A DNA stretch of 64,000 nt from Campylobacter lari (GTDB lineage Bacteria > Campylobacterota > Campylobacteria > Campylobacterales > Campylobacteraceae): positions 434,001 to 498,000 of the forward strand of contig NZ_CP011372.1 in the NCBI RefSeq assembly GCF_001017575.1. The letters are read 5' to 3'. Every line of letters begins with the position of its first letter. The first letter of the stretch is position 1. Of this stretch, positions 51,473-64,000 are shown piece by piece. A model generated the notes under the pieces. That model saw only the letters and a list, made by a program, of their open reading frames with translations. It was not told where the DNA came from and did no database searches. A program made the position numbers and the translations under genes.

Positions 51473-51548
51473 GACCCTTTCGTCTAGTGGCTCAGGACGT
51501 CACTCTCTCTGTGTGATAACAGAGGTTCAAATCCTCTAGGGGTCGCCA
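51473..51548 (+). tRNA. Glu-like tRNA with abnormal anticodon arm (CTC?), possibly a pseudogene
   Basis: The body fits tRNA-Glu: acceptor GACCCTT/AGGGGTC, D arm GTCT...GGAC, T arm AGAGG-TTCAAAT-CCTCT and encoded CCA, 76 nt in all. The anticodon arm is TCACT-CTCTCTG-TGTGA: the fifth stem pair is a T-T mismatch, the loop would give anticodon CTC, and position 37 is T instead of a purine. Bacteria of this type normally read both Glu codons with TTC. It may be a decayed tRNA-Glu, or an unusual isoacceptor if expressed. Confidence 0.7.
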
Positions 51549-51678
51549 TAAGTTAAATTAATTTTTTTATTGTCTTGCAATATAGGAGATTAGAAAATTA
51601 TAATACTTTTGTTGGTCTATTATATAGACAATAATGATGAACATTTTACTATTAGTATTGTAAAAACAATGTAAATAT

Positions 51679-51963
51679 ATGCAAGGTAGATACAATATTT
51701 TTTTATCAAATAATATGTATATAAGTCAATATGTTGATTTTGTAAATATTTTAGTAACAGATGATGATATTTTTAATGCCGAGTTAAAAATAAATTATGA
51801 GATTTTTAAATTCAACGATAGAATAAAAAAATATAGTGAAACTCTTAAGTAGGGATTTAAAAAATTATTTGATTTTGGATGTAGAAGCATATTTTAATAA
51901 TTTTTTAAGATATAGTAGTGATGTTAAGATTTGTTGTGTGTTTTCTAGTTTAAAAAACACTTG
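51679..51963 (+). pseudogene. Probable remnant of a frameshifted gene, unknown family
   Basis: An ATG-started frame (MQGRYNIFLSNNMYISQYVD...) stops at 51850-51852. Directly after it, another frame reads DLKNYLILDVEAYFNNFLRYSSDVKICCVF for about 36 codons with a composition like coding DNA, then stops. A single indel would join the two parts. No ribosome site is clear. The family is not recognised, and chance open frames in AT-rich DNA remain possible. Confidence 0.4.
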
Positions 51964-52607
51964 AGGAAAATTCTAAAATCATAAAAATAATTTTTACATA
52001 ATATAATCAATACAATCATTATGGCGATCTATAGAAATTCTTATTTGAAAATTTATTTGATATAAAATTCATTTTGTCATCACAAAGAAAAGTTTATATT
52101 CTTTACTTAATAAGATTTGTGGAAAATATTGAGTTATTTTTATGATTTTTATAATATTTAGTGTTAATTAAATAACCATAGTTAACTTTAAAATCTATCA
52201 AGAATTTATCATAGGGGTGAAAAATAAATTAGCAGAGATGAAAAACTATATTCAAGTTCAAATAATAAATTTACACACAAATACAATCAAAGAGTTAAAA
52301 TAGATATTTTAATGGATTTTTTTAAAAAATATAGGCTGGTAAAAATTTATATAGTCTTAAAAATACATGATATTTTGTTCACATAGTACAAAAATAATTT
52401 TTACGCAAAGGCTTCAATAAGCCCTTATCTTACTCTCCTTGCCATTATAACTACTACATGCTATCAACCAACATCTCATTTTTTTGCTAAACTCTAATAC
52501 TTATATTATATATCCATCACCTCCAGTTTTTCGATATTAAATCTATATATTACATATTATAATACACCTCTATATTTCTTTCTCTAATCTTTTTTCCACA
52601 CCCTCCG

Positions 52608-52624
52608 CCCCCCCCTTTTTTTTT
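52608..52624 (+). repeat. C8-T9 homopolymer tract
   Basis: Eight C (52608-52615) are followed by nine T (52616-52624), 60 nt before the rRNA promoter -10. Poly-G/C runs of this length are mutable in Campylobacter. No open reading frame crosses it on either strand. Confidence 0.85.
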
Positions 52625-52685
52625 ATCCTAAAACAAATTCCTTTAAATATATAATCTATTTAATAAAACTTTAAGCTTTTATTGC

Positions 52686-52691
52686 TATAAT
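52686..52691 (+). promoter_or_regulatory. rrsP: rRNA operon promoter, -10 element
   Basis: TATAAT preceded by TTGC, with T-rich sequence upstream, about 215 nt before 16S. It is the best promoter match in the leader; a clear -35 is not seen, as usual in Campylobacter. Confidence 0.7.
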
Positions 52692-52757
52692 TTCATTTCC
52701 TTTTTAAACGAAAGGGTTTTAAAAAGCTAAGACTTTTTGTCTTAATTTTTTAGTATT

Positions 52758-52769
52758 TGTTCTTTAAAT
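52758..52769 (+). promoter_or_regulatory. boxA-like antitermination site in the rRNA leader
   Basis: TGTTCTTTAAA closely resembles the boxA consensus TGCTCTTTAACA, which binds NusB/NusE so that RNA polymerase passes Rho-dependent stops. It lies about 70 nt after the -10 and 140 nt before 16S. Confidence 0.7.
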
Positions 52770-52797
52770 TATTAATATTGTTAATCAAATCTTATAG

Positions 52798-52834
52798 TCA
52801 ATCTTTGAAATCTAAATAAGTGATCGATTGAGCC
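52798..52834 (+). other. 16S rRNA processing stalk, 5' strand (copy 2)
   Basis: TCAATCTTTGAAATCTAAA followed by a further stretch ending GATTGAGCC pairs, with small bulges, with 54467-54501 after the 16S gene. This is the RNase III stalk of pre-16S RNA. Confidence 0.75.
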
Positions 52835-52905
52835 AGAAAGATTTATTTTTAAATCTTAACAATCAACTTTTTCTTTGAAGAAAAAGATTAAACTTATCCA
52901 ATTAT

Positions 52906-54420
<1,515 letters not shown>

Positions 54421-54466
54421 TCTAGAGTACAAACTGATAAGTCTCACAACTATCAGTTCATATATA

Positions 54467-54501
54467 GACTCAATCATCCTTGTTTAGATTTCAAAGATTG
54501 A
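54467..54501 (+). other. 16S rRNA processing stalk, 3' strand (copy 2)
   Basis: The sequence GACTCAATC...GATTTCAAAGATTGA is the partner of 52798-52834. It is the same as in copy 1. Confidence 0.75.
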
Positions 54502-54516
54502 TGAAAAGCTAATTTT

Positions 54517-54592
54517 GGGGAATTAGCTCAGCTGGGAGAGCGCCTGCTTTGCACGCAGGAGGTCAGCGGTTCGATCCCGCTATTCTCCACCA
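54517..54592 (+). tRNA. tRNA-Ala (TGC), rrn copy 2
   Basis: Identical to the tRNA-Ala at 726-801, shifted by 53791 bp. Confidence 0.97.
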
Positions 54593-54599
54593 TTTATAA

Positions 54600-54676
54600 G
54601 GGCCTATAGCTCAGCTGGTTAGAGTGCACCCCTGATAAGGGTGAGGTCACAAGTTCAAGTCTTGTTAGGCCCACCA
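54600..54676 (+). tRNA. tRNA-Ile (GAT), rrn copy 2
   Basis: Identical to the tRNA-Ile at 809-885, shifted by 53791 bp. Confidence 0.97.
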
Positions 54677-55131
54677 TAAAAAAGATTTGTTTATCAATCA
54701 TATAATAAAGTTTTAAAACTTAAAGCAAGTATATAACTAATAATAAAGTAATAAGTAAAGTAAAATAATTTATTACTTATGTTTTTAAATTATTTAAACT
54801 CTTTATATATACTTCCTTTAGGTTTTAAGACCTAAGCTAAATAAATAATAGAATATTTTATATATTAGATTAGTTATTTAATGTTATTTGAATTATCATT
54901 GTTAAGAGTCACAAGCAAGTTTTAATAAAAACAATTTTACAGGACTTGTTAAAGGATAAAACCTAGCTATCTTTTCTTTAGCTTTTAGTTAAAGACAAGT
55001 TTTAAACTCACAACCTAGTGAGACTAATTTATTTAGTTTTATTAAGTGTTTAAATGCTTTCCGTCTTAAGATAGTAAAGTCTTATCATAAAAACTTTAAC
55101 AAGGAAGTGATGCGTTTTAGAATGAATTAAA
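54677..55131 (+). other. 16S-23S internal transcribed spacer, distal part (copy 2)
   Basis: AT-rich transcribed spacer with no gene, the same length as and apparently identical to 886-1340. It ends with the 5' strand of the 23S processing stalk (about 55091-55114). Confidence 0.85.
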
Positions 55132-58040
<2,909 letters not shown>

Positions 58041-58314
58041 TTAAGCATCACTTCCTTGTTAAGGTTTTTAATAAAGCTTTGAATGTTTTTATATGAAAAC
58101 TACATTTAGCTTATAAAATCTTACAAGTAAAGTTTATATTAGAACTTGCTCTTAACATTGTTTTTTAAGTATTCTAAAACAATAAAGTGATTTAGTTTAA
58201 TAAAACATCTAAATATAAGAATAAGATTAAAAACTAAAATAAAAATGATTTTTATATCTAAATCTTATTGATTGCTTTTATTATGCTATATTAAATAGAA
58301 TATTTAAATAACAA

Positions 58315-58432
58315 TGTCCGTGATTATACAGATGTGGAGACGCCTTGCTCCATCCCGAACCAAGAAGCTAAGCACATCGTGGGTGATGATACTACGCCTT
58401 ACTGGCAGGGGGAAAGTAGCTCATTGCGGACT
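58315..58432 (+). rRNA. rrf: 5S ribosomal RNA (copy 2)
   Basis: 118-nt 5S gene identical in appearance to 4524-4641, with CCATCCCGAACC and pairing ends TGTCCG/CGGACT. Confidence 0.95.
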
Positions 58433-58527
58433 TGTTAGTTCTCTTATTATTCTTACTTATTACTTAGTTGAATCCTTAATTAGTTTATTATTTCTTTTCT
58501 TTAGAGATAGTTTTTATTGTTTTATAA

Positions 58528-58703
<176 letters not shown>

Positions 58704-59248
58704 GGTGCGATCATGAATTATTTATTGGTTTAGTTAGTTTTTATTGCTTGTGGTGGATTAGTTTGGTTAGCTTGTGAAAATTTCTAATTAGTTTGTGTTG
58801 ATTAGGTAGGATGTTTATTGTTATTTTTTATTATTTTATAAAATTTAGTTATTTAGTTGGATGGTTTTATTTTTTAGATGTTTTAGTTTGAGTGGCTATT
58901 AATTTTTTTTAGTAGTAGTTTGTTTTTATTTTTAAATTTTTTATGGTTTTTAGGTTTATTATTTTATTTTTTGTGGTTTTTTTATTTAATTATATTCCTT
59001 TTTATTTTTTAATTTATTTTTATTCTTTATTGTTTTATTTTTTTTGCTATTGTTTTTTATTTTTTGTCATGGTTTTTATTTTTGTTTTTAGTTGTTTGTG
59101 TTTTTAGTGATTTAGCTTTTGGATTTATATTGTTTGGGGATTTAGTCGTTTTAAGTTTAAAATGTTTATAGCGAGTTTGATAAATTTAGTTTTTTAGTTT
59201 TTACTGCTTATTTTTTTGCTTTTTTATTAATATGAAAAATTAGATTTT

Positions 59249-59325
59249 TAGTTGTTTAGTTGTTTAGTTGTTTAGTTGTTTAGTTGTTTAGTTGTTTAGT
59301 TGTTTAGTTGTTTGGTTGTTTGGTT
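59249..59325 (+). repeat. Tandem repeat, 8-bp unit TAGTTGTT, copy 2
   Basis: Eight TAGTTGTT units, one TGGTTGTT and a partial TGGTT. Copy 1 has five, two and the same partial unit, so both the number and the A/G pattern differ. Confidence 0.95.
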
Positions 59326-59553
59326 AAACGGTAGGGTACGTTTTTATTGTGAAATTTTTTAATTAACTGTAGCTTTAAGATTTGATAGAATGCTTACTAA
59401 GAATTAGATGATTTGGTTGTTTTAGTTATTTTTATGGCTTAGATTTGTGTTGTTTGGTTATTGAATTGTTTTAATGGTTTATTTGATGGTTTGAGGTTGG
59501 GTGATGAGATTAAAATGAAAAGTTTTGATATAATAAAGTTATTATAAGGATGT

Positions 59554-60319
59554 ATGATGTTAGATAATAAATATGATAATATTTTTTTTGATAAATATGC
59601 CTTAATGCTAAGATCTAAAGTGGGATTGGATGGGGTGTTGGTGAATGGAAAAATTTAAAACTTGTTTGATAAGTTTAAAAGATAAAGTTATATTAGACTT
59701 AGGTTGTGGATATGTGTGGCATAGTATTTATGCTTTAGAAAATGGTGTTAAAAAAGTTTTTGCTATTGATTTATCTTTAAAAATGTTAGATAAAGCTAAG
59801 ATTAAAACAAGTAAATATAAAAATAAAATATCCTTTTATAGAGGCTCTTGTGAAAAAATAGATAAAATCATTAATTTACAAAATATAAAATTTGATATAG
59901 TTATTAGTTCTTTAGTTTTTCATTATATAAAGGATTATGAAAAATTAATTTTTAATATTTCAAAACTTCTTAATAAAAATGGTAGTTTAGTTTTTAGTGT
60001 TGGGCATCCTGTTTTTACTGCAAATATTTCCCAAGATTTTATATATGAGAATAATGGGGATATTCAATATTTTCCTATTAAAAATTATTTTTATGAAAAT
60101 AAAAATAAATATAATTTTTTAGGCGAGGAAGTGGTTAAATATCACTGTATCTTAACAAGTTATATTTCTTCATTATTGCAAAATAATTTTAAAATAACCA
60201 ATATTATTGAGCCAAAACCTTCTAATAAAATTATCAATCTTTTTCCTGAATTTAAAAATAAATTTAAAAAAGAATGGCATAGGCCAATGATGTTAATAAT
60301 ATCTTGCATGAAAGAGTAG
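59554..60319 (+). pseudogene. Class I SAM methyltransferase, N-terminus broken by frameshifts
   Basis: The 5' part starts at the ATG at 59554 or 59557 after AAGGA and reads ...YDNIFFDKYALMLRSKVGLDG, the usual start of this methyltransferase family, but stops at 59656-59658. The expected next motif GEWKNLK lies in another frame (59640-59660), and the rest in a third (from 59660, then DLGCGYVWHSIYALENG). Two indels are therefore needed. The remaining open frame (ATG at 59645, 224 residues) keeps motif I and the C-terminus (HPVFTANISQDFIYENNGDIQYF, RPMMLI), though motif I has V where G is usual (GCGYGWH). A shortened protein could be made, but loss of function is more likely. Confidence 0.7.
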
Positions 60320-60320
60320 T

Positions 60321-61664
60321 TTGAATTTGGTTGTAGAGAATTTAAGATCTTTTTTAAAAAATAATAATGTATTTTTAACTGGTGGTGCAGGTGTTGGTAA
60401 GTCTTTTTTAACTATGGAGCTTATAAGATCTTATAGAGTTCAAGGAAAAATTGTTATTGTATTGGGTTCTACTGCACTTAGTGCTTTTAATATAGGAGGG
60501 GTTACTTTACATAGTTTTTTTGCTTTTAAAAGATGTCAAAATTATGATGAGTTGTATTATGAAGATAGGAAGCAAAAAGATAAGCTAGAAAAATTAAAGA
60601 GAATTTTAAAACAATGTGATTTATTGGTTATTGATGAAATCTCTATGGTAAGTGCTTCATTGATGGAAATGATTTATTATAGATTAACAAGAAGTGGTTT
60701 TAATGGTAAAATTTTATTGGCTGGAGATTTTTTTCAACTTCCACCCGTGGTTAAGCATAAAGAAAATCAAAACCAAAATACTTTATTTCAAAATACTTTA
60801 TATGCTTTTTCTTCGCAAGCTTGGAATGATCTTAAATTTATTAATCTAAAACTTAGCGTTACAAAAAGAACTTTAGATAAGCAATTTTATGAATATTTGT
60901 TTTTTCTTAGAATGGGTGAAGTAAATAAAGAAATGCTAAATTTCTTTAAAAAAATGTTAATTAGTTCAAAAAATTTACTTGAATATATGGATGAATATAC
61001 TCTATTATGTGCCACAAATAAAAAAACTAATTATATTAATACTGAAAAATTAAATCTTTTACAAGGTAAAGAAAGTATATTTAAAGCAAAAGCTGAAAAA
61101 CTAGATTGTACCTTAGATGATAAAACTTATGAGCAGTGGATTAATGGACTTAATTCTTTGGGTGAATTAAAATTAAAAATAGGCGCTAAGATTATTTTTT
61201 GTGTGAATAATAAAGAAGAGAATTATTATAATGGGGAGCAAGGTGTTGTTTTAGATTTTATAAAAGATAAAGAGCAAGAATGTATTTTAATAGAAAAAAA
61301 TAATGGTGAAAGATTGAAATTAAAACCATATGAATATACCTTAGAAGAGTATGAGTTAGACAAAGATGAAAAACTAGAAGTTAAGATAAAAGCTAAATTT
61401 GTTCAATTTCCTATAAAACTAGCTTATGCTATAACAATCCATAAATCTCAAGGTATGAGTATAGATAAATTAATATGTGATATTGATGGAATTTTTGAAA
61501 AAGGACAATTGTATGTATGTTTATCAAGAGCTATTAATCCAAGTAATTTAAAAATCGTATATAATTATAAAATGCCTTTTGAGGATTATTTTTTAAAAAT
61601 TTTAAAATTCGATAAAGAGGTAAAACAATTTTATTTACAAGAAAAGTTTGTAAATTTAGAATAA
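60321..61664 (+). CDS. Pif1/RecD-like superfamily 1 helicase
   Basis: This 447-residue protein starts with TTG, 1 nt after the methyltransferase stop. It has Walker A GGAGVGKS (21-28), a LGSTALSAFNIGGVTLHSFF motif Ia, Walker B VIDEISM, motif III GDFFQLPPV and the C-terminal AITIHKSQGMSID with LYVCLSRA. This order fits Pif1-type 5'-3' DNA helicases. The likely job is handling stalled forks or structured DNA. C. jejuni has the same gene beside lolA and secA as I recall. Confidence 0.9.
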   Translation: MNLVVENLRSFLKNNNVFLTGGAGVGKSFLTMELIRSYRVQGKIVIVLGSTALSAFNIGGVTLHSFFAFKRCQNYDELYYEDRKQKDKLEKLKRILKQCDLLVIDEISMVSASLMEMIYYRLTRSGFNGKILLAGDFFQLPPVVKHKENQNQNTLFQNTLYAFSSQAWNDLKFINLKLSVTKRTLDKQFYEYLFFLRMGEVNKEMLNFFKKMLISSKNLLEYMDEYTLLCATNKKTNYINTEKLNLLQGKESIFKAKAEKLDCTLDDKTYEQWINGLNSLGELKLKIGAKIIFCVNNKEENYYNGEQGVVLDFIKDKEQECILIEKNNGERLKLKPYEYTLEEYELDKDEKLEVKIKAKFVQFPIKLAYAITIHKSQGMSIDKLICDIDGIFEKGQLYVCLSRAINPSNLKIVYNYKMPFEDYFLKILKFDKEVKQFYLQEKFVNLE

Positions 61665-61678
61665 GATGGAGAATGATT

Positions 61679-62323
61679 ATGAGATGGGTGGTAATTTTAT
61701 TTTTTTCTTTTTGTAGTATTTATGCTAATTCTTTAAGTATAGAAGATTTTAGAACAGATTTGTATTCAAAGGTTGGAAATAATACTTTAAAAAAGATTGA
61801 AATAACTCTAGAATTTGAAGGTGAAAATTTAGAAGAGAAAAAGATTATAGATGCTCTAAATACTATAATATCTAGCTATTTTTATGAAGATTTATTCACA
61901 GAAGTGGGCAAAAACAATTTCAAAGAAACTTTGCTTAAATTTAGCAATAAAAAATATAAAACTCAAATAAAAAATATTTATATTTTAAGAATTAATTCAG
62001 TGAGTCAATTTGATTTAGAAGAATTAAAGCGTTTTGTCAAAGATTTAGAAAAAAAAGACGAAGATTTAAAAGAAACTATTAAGCAAGAAGAAAATCAAAA
62101 TATTCTTAAAGTTACCAAAACTTCAGATCAAAATAATACCCAATCAAAAGATATGAATGTTACTCAAACAAGTAGTGTTAAGGATAGCAATATAAGTTTT
62201 AACCAAGATGTCAATACAAGCAAAGAGGCCATGGATATGATTTTAAAAACTATGGAAAATACTCAAATGCAAATGTTAGCACCAAGCAAAGAACAAGATT
62301 TATTTAAAGAGATACCATTTTGA
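61679..62323 (+). CDS. Secreted protein with a FliL-like stretch
   Basis: I choose the ATG at 61679, which is better spaced from GGAG than the ATG at 61673 (214 against 216 residues). A signal peptide ends at about IYA (residue 16-17). Residues about 28-90 (EITLEFEGENLEEKKIIDALNTIISSYF... then LRINSVSQ) resemble the periplasmic domain of FliL, a flagellar basal-body protein, in length and pattern; this is a guess from the sequence. The C-terminal third is rich in Asn, Ser, Lys and Thr and is probably disordered. A 10-bp inverted repeat at 62315-62345 separates it from lolA. Confidence 0.78.
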   Translation: MRWVVILFFSFCSIYANSLSIEDFRTDLYSKVGNNTLKKIEITLEFEGENLEEKKIIDALNTIISSYFYEDLFTEVGKNNFKETLLKFSNKKYKTQIKNIYILRINSVSQFDLEELKRFVKDLEKKDEDLKETIKQEENQNILKVTKTSDQNNTQSKDMNVTQTSSVKDSNISFNQDVNTSKEAMDMILKTMENTQMQMLAPSKEQDLFKEIPF

Positions 62324-62830
62324 TTATTGGATTATATCAAAATGGCTTGGGATTTTTGGTATAAAAATATTTTCGTTAATATTTTGATCAAATTTTTGGT
62401 TGTAAAAATAAATACTGACTAAATTTCCCAATTCATCTTTATAAGAAATACTATTAAGACTACTATTTTCTAGTTTGATATTATATGTGATATTTTCGTA
62501 TTTTGCTTCATAATTTTCATGAGATATTAATTTTGCATTTTTAAAAATTGCTTGAAGATTTGGTAAATTTTGCAATTGAGTATAAATGGCTTGTTCTAAT
62601 TCAGGTTCTATGATAACAACTTCTTTATGATTGATATAAATTTGCTTTTTATTTGGCTTAGTGTAATTCCAAAAAGCTTTATTTTGAGTAATGATAAAAT
62701 TTCCTTTGTAATTTAGCGAAGAATTATTACTTTGCACTTTTTGCTCAAAATCACTGCTAAAATTTTTAAAATTTATATCAAAAGCAAAAATATTACAAGC
62801 AAATATCATTAAAAATATAAAATATTTCAT
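62324..62830 (-). CDS. lolA: Outer-membrane lipoprotein carrier LolA
   Basis: This 168-residue periplasmic protein has a signal peptide (about 1-16, cleaved after IFA), then a LolA-type beta pattern: NFSSDFEQKV, GNFIITQNKAFWNYTKPNKKQIYI (the family W-Y pair), and NLVSIYFYNQKFDQNI. It carries lipoproteins across the periplasm from LolCDE to the outer membrane. It is next to the divergent secA, as in C. jejuni. The similarity is recognisable though low, as usual for this family. Confidence 0.85.
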   Translation of the reverse strand: MKYFIFLMIFACNIFAFDINFKNFSSDFEQKVQSNNSSLNYKGNFIITQNKAFWNYTKPNKKQIYINHKEVVIIEPELEQAIYTQLQNLPNLQAIFKNAKLISHENYEAKYENITYNIKLENSSLNSISYKDELGNLVSIYFYNQKFDQNINENIFIPKIPSHFDIIQ

Positions 62831-62947
62831 AATTATCCTTTAAAAATTTTGCAAATTATATAAAATTTATGCAAATAAAATTTTATATAGTTCTAATTAA
62901 AATCAAGGTATAATTTAGCATATATTTTTGTAATTAAAGGTAAAAAA

Positions 62948-64000
62948 ATGTTTTCTAGTGTATTTAAAGCAATATTTGGCACAAAAAACGATCGAGAAGT
63001 AAAAAAATATTTAAAGAGAGTTGCGCAAATTAATGCTTTAGAGTCAAAATACCAAAATTTAAGCGATGATGAATTAAAACAAAATTTTATAGATTTTAAA
63101 ACACAAATTCAAAAAGAAGAAAAAACTTTAGATCAAATACTAAATGATGTTTTTGCAATAGTTAGGGAAGTAGGAAAAAGAACGCTTAATATGCGTCATT
63201 TTGATGTGCAATTAATCGGTGGTATGGTTTTACATGAAGGAAAAATCGCTGAAATGAAAACTGGGGAAGGTAAAACCTTGGTTGCAACTTTACCTGTTGT
63301 ATTAAATGCTATGAGCGGTAAGGGTGTGCATGTAGTTACTGTAAATGATTATTTGGCTAAAAGAGATGCAGAGCAAATGAGTGCTATTTATAATTTTTTA
63401 GGTTTTAGTGTGGGAGTAATACTTTCAGAACAAAATAGCGATGAGGCACATAAAAAAGCTTATGAGTGCGATATAACTTATGGTACAAATAATGAATTTG
63501 GCTTTGATTATTTGCGCGATAATATGAAATTTTCAAAGCTTGAGAAAGTACAAAGGGAACATAATTTTGTTATAGTTGATGAAGTAGATAGTATTTTAAT
63601 AGATGAAGCAAGAACTCCACTTATTATAAGCGGGCCTACAAATAGAACTTTAGATGGTTATATTAAAGCAAATGAAGTAGCAAAACAAATGCAAAAAGGC
63701 CAAGCAGCTGCTACTCCTCAAGAATTACCAAGTGGTGATTTTGTTGTTGATGAGAAAAATAGAACTATTGTGATCACAGAGGCTGGAATTTCTAAGGCTG
63801 AAAAATTATTTGGAGTGGAAAATTTATATAGCTTAGATAATGCAATATTAGCCCATCAGCTTGATCAGGCTTTAAAAGCACATAATTTATTTGAAAAAGA
63901 TGTGCATTATGTATTAAGAGATAAAGAAGTTGTAATTGTTGATGAATTTACGGGAAGATTAAGCGAAGGAAGACGCTTTAGCGATGGCTTGCACCAAGCA
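62948..64000 (+). CDS. secA: Protein translocase ATPase SecA, N-terminal part (cut by window end)
   Basis: The frame starts at ATG 62948 and stays open through 351 codons to the window end. The product begins [15 protein letters not shown]. It has [25 protein letters not shown] with Walker A at about 103-110, then [31 protein letters not shown], and the DEVD box [19 protein letters not shown]. SecA drives proteins through SecYEG. About 500 more residues are expected beyond the window. Confidence 0.97.
   Translation, partial: MFSSVFKAIFGTKNDREVKKYLKRVAQINALESKYQNLSDDELKQNFIDFKTQIQKEEKTLDQILNDVFAIVREVGKRTLNMRHFDVQLIGGMVLHEGKIAEMKTGEGKTLVATLPVVLNAMSGKGVHVVTVNDYLAKRDAEQMSAIYNFLGFSVGVILSEQNSDEAHKKAYECDITYGTNNEFGFDYLRDNMKFSKLEKVQREHNFVIVDEVDSILIDEARTPLIISGPTNRTLDGYIKANEVAKQMQKGQAAATPQELPSGDFVVDEKNRTIVITEAGISKAEKLFGVENLYSLDNAILAHQLDQALKAHNLFEKDVHYVLRDKEVVIVDEFTGRLSEGRRFSDGLHQA

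Larger units (their letters stand above)
51549..52680. other. Decayed non-coding region between tRNA array and rRNA operon
   Basis: No intact gene of normal size is visible in these 1.1 kb. Short open stretches remain: a 57-codon frame at 51679-51852, whose sense continues in another frame to about 51963 (reading DLKNYLILDVEAYFNNFLRY...), and a 28-codon frame near 52218. These look like pieces of a frameshifted gene I cannot name. The part at 52390-52625 is different: rich in C and T and poor in G on the plus strand. No integrase or transposase remnant was recognised. Confidence 0.7.

Noticed and set aside
51473-52680. Integrated phage or genomic island at the tRNA array
   Set aside because: No integrase, no direct repeat of a tRNA 3' end was seen in the decayed region, and no mobile-element genes are recognisable.

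Overview
This is an AT-rich chromosomal segment of a thermophilic Campylobacter, most likely of the C. lari group. The proteins are close in content and order to several C. jejuni blocks (ccoI to gmhA, pyk to aroE, dnaJ-racRS-recR, guaA/purD/pnp, helicase-lolA-secA), but here these blocks are joined in a different order. The species call is inference from remembered gene order and protein similarity; no database was searched.

Layout. 1-4641: the 3' part of a first rRNA operon (16S, tRNA-Ala, tRNA-Ile, 23S, 5S). 4642-5946: a T-rich, C-poor stretch without genes that carries two short tandem repeats. 5947-6886: a small unknown protein behind a sigma54-type promoter and a DUF411 protein. 6897-10611: an iron-uptake locus, exbB-exbD-tonB divergent from a CfrA-type ferric enterobactin receptor, with Fur-box-like sites between. 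10608-16490: dnaX, rho, the cbb3 oxidase assembly genes ccoI and ccoS, and a c-type cytochrome. 16621-20002: the ADP-heptose operon gmhB-hldD-hldE-gmhA. 20010-31787: pyk, mqo, coaX and three small unknown or envelope genes on the minus strand, then gatC, a CvpA protein, fur, lysS, glyA, a DUF1882-type gene, a SPOR protein and aroE on the plus strand. 31784-38738: dnaJ, the RacRS two-component system, recR, an unknown membrane protein, uvrC and a DUF721-like gene. 38718-43880: a small lipoprotein, NhaD antiporter, guaA, a methyltransferase and an unknown coiled-coil protein. 43930-44123: a structured RNA, probably 6S RNA. 44145-50773: purD, an RDD protein, lptD, a phosphoribosyltransferase-like protein and pnp. 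50862-51548: eight tRNA genes, including a tandemly duplicated Lys-Val-Asp block and an aberrant Glu-like tRNA. 51549-52680: decayed non-coding DNA. 52686-58432: a complete second rRNA operon. 58433-59509: the same repeat-bearing 3' flank as in copy 1. 59554-64000: a frameshifted methyltransferase, a Pif1-like helicase, a secreted protein with a FliL-like stretch, lolA and the start of secA.

The two rRNA operons are direct repeats about 53.8 kb apart. The shared sequence runs from the window start to 5735 in copy 1 and from 53792 to 59509 in copy 2. In the parts compared, the only differences lie in the two tandem-repeat tracts. Between them lie many genes expected to be essential, so deletion by recombination should be lethal while duplication is possible.

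The most notable observations are the unknown 5947-6411 protein behind a well-formed sigma54 promoter (a candidate flagellum-coexpressed or secreted protein), the repeat-bearing and C-depleted rRNA 3' flanks, the duplicated tRNA block with its palindrome-containing promoter, the abnormal Glu-like tRNA, and paired long hairpins in the pnp leader.
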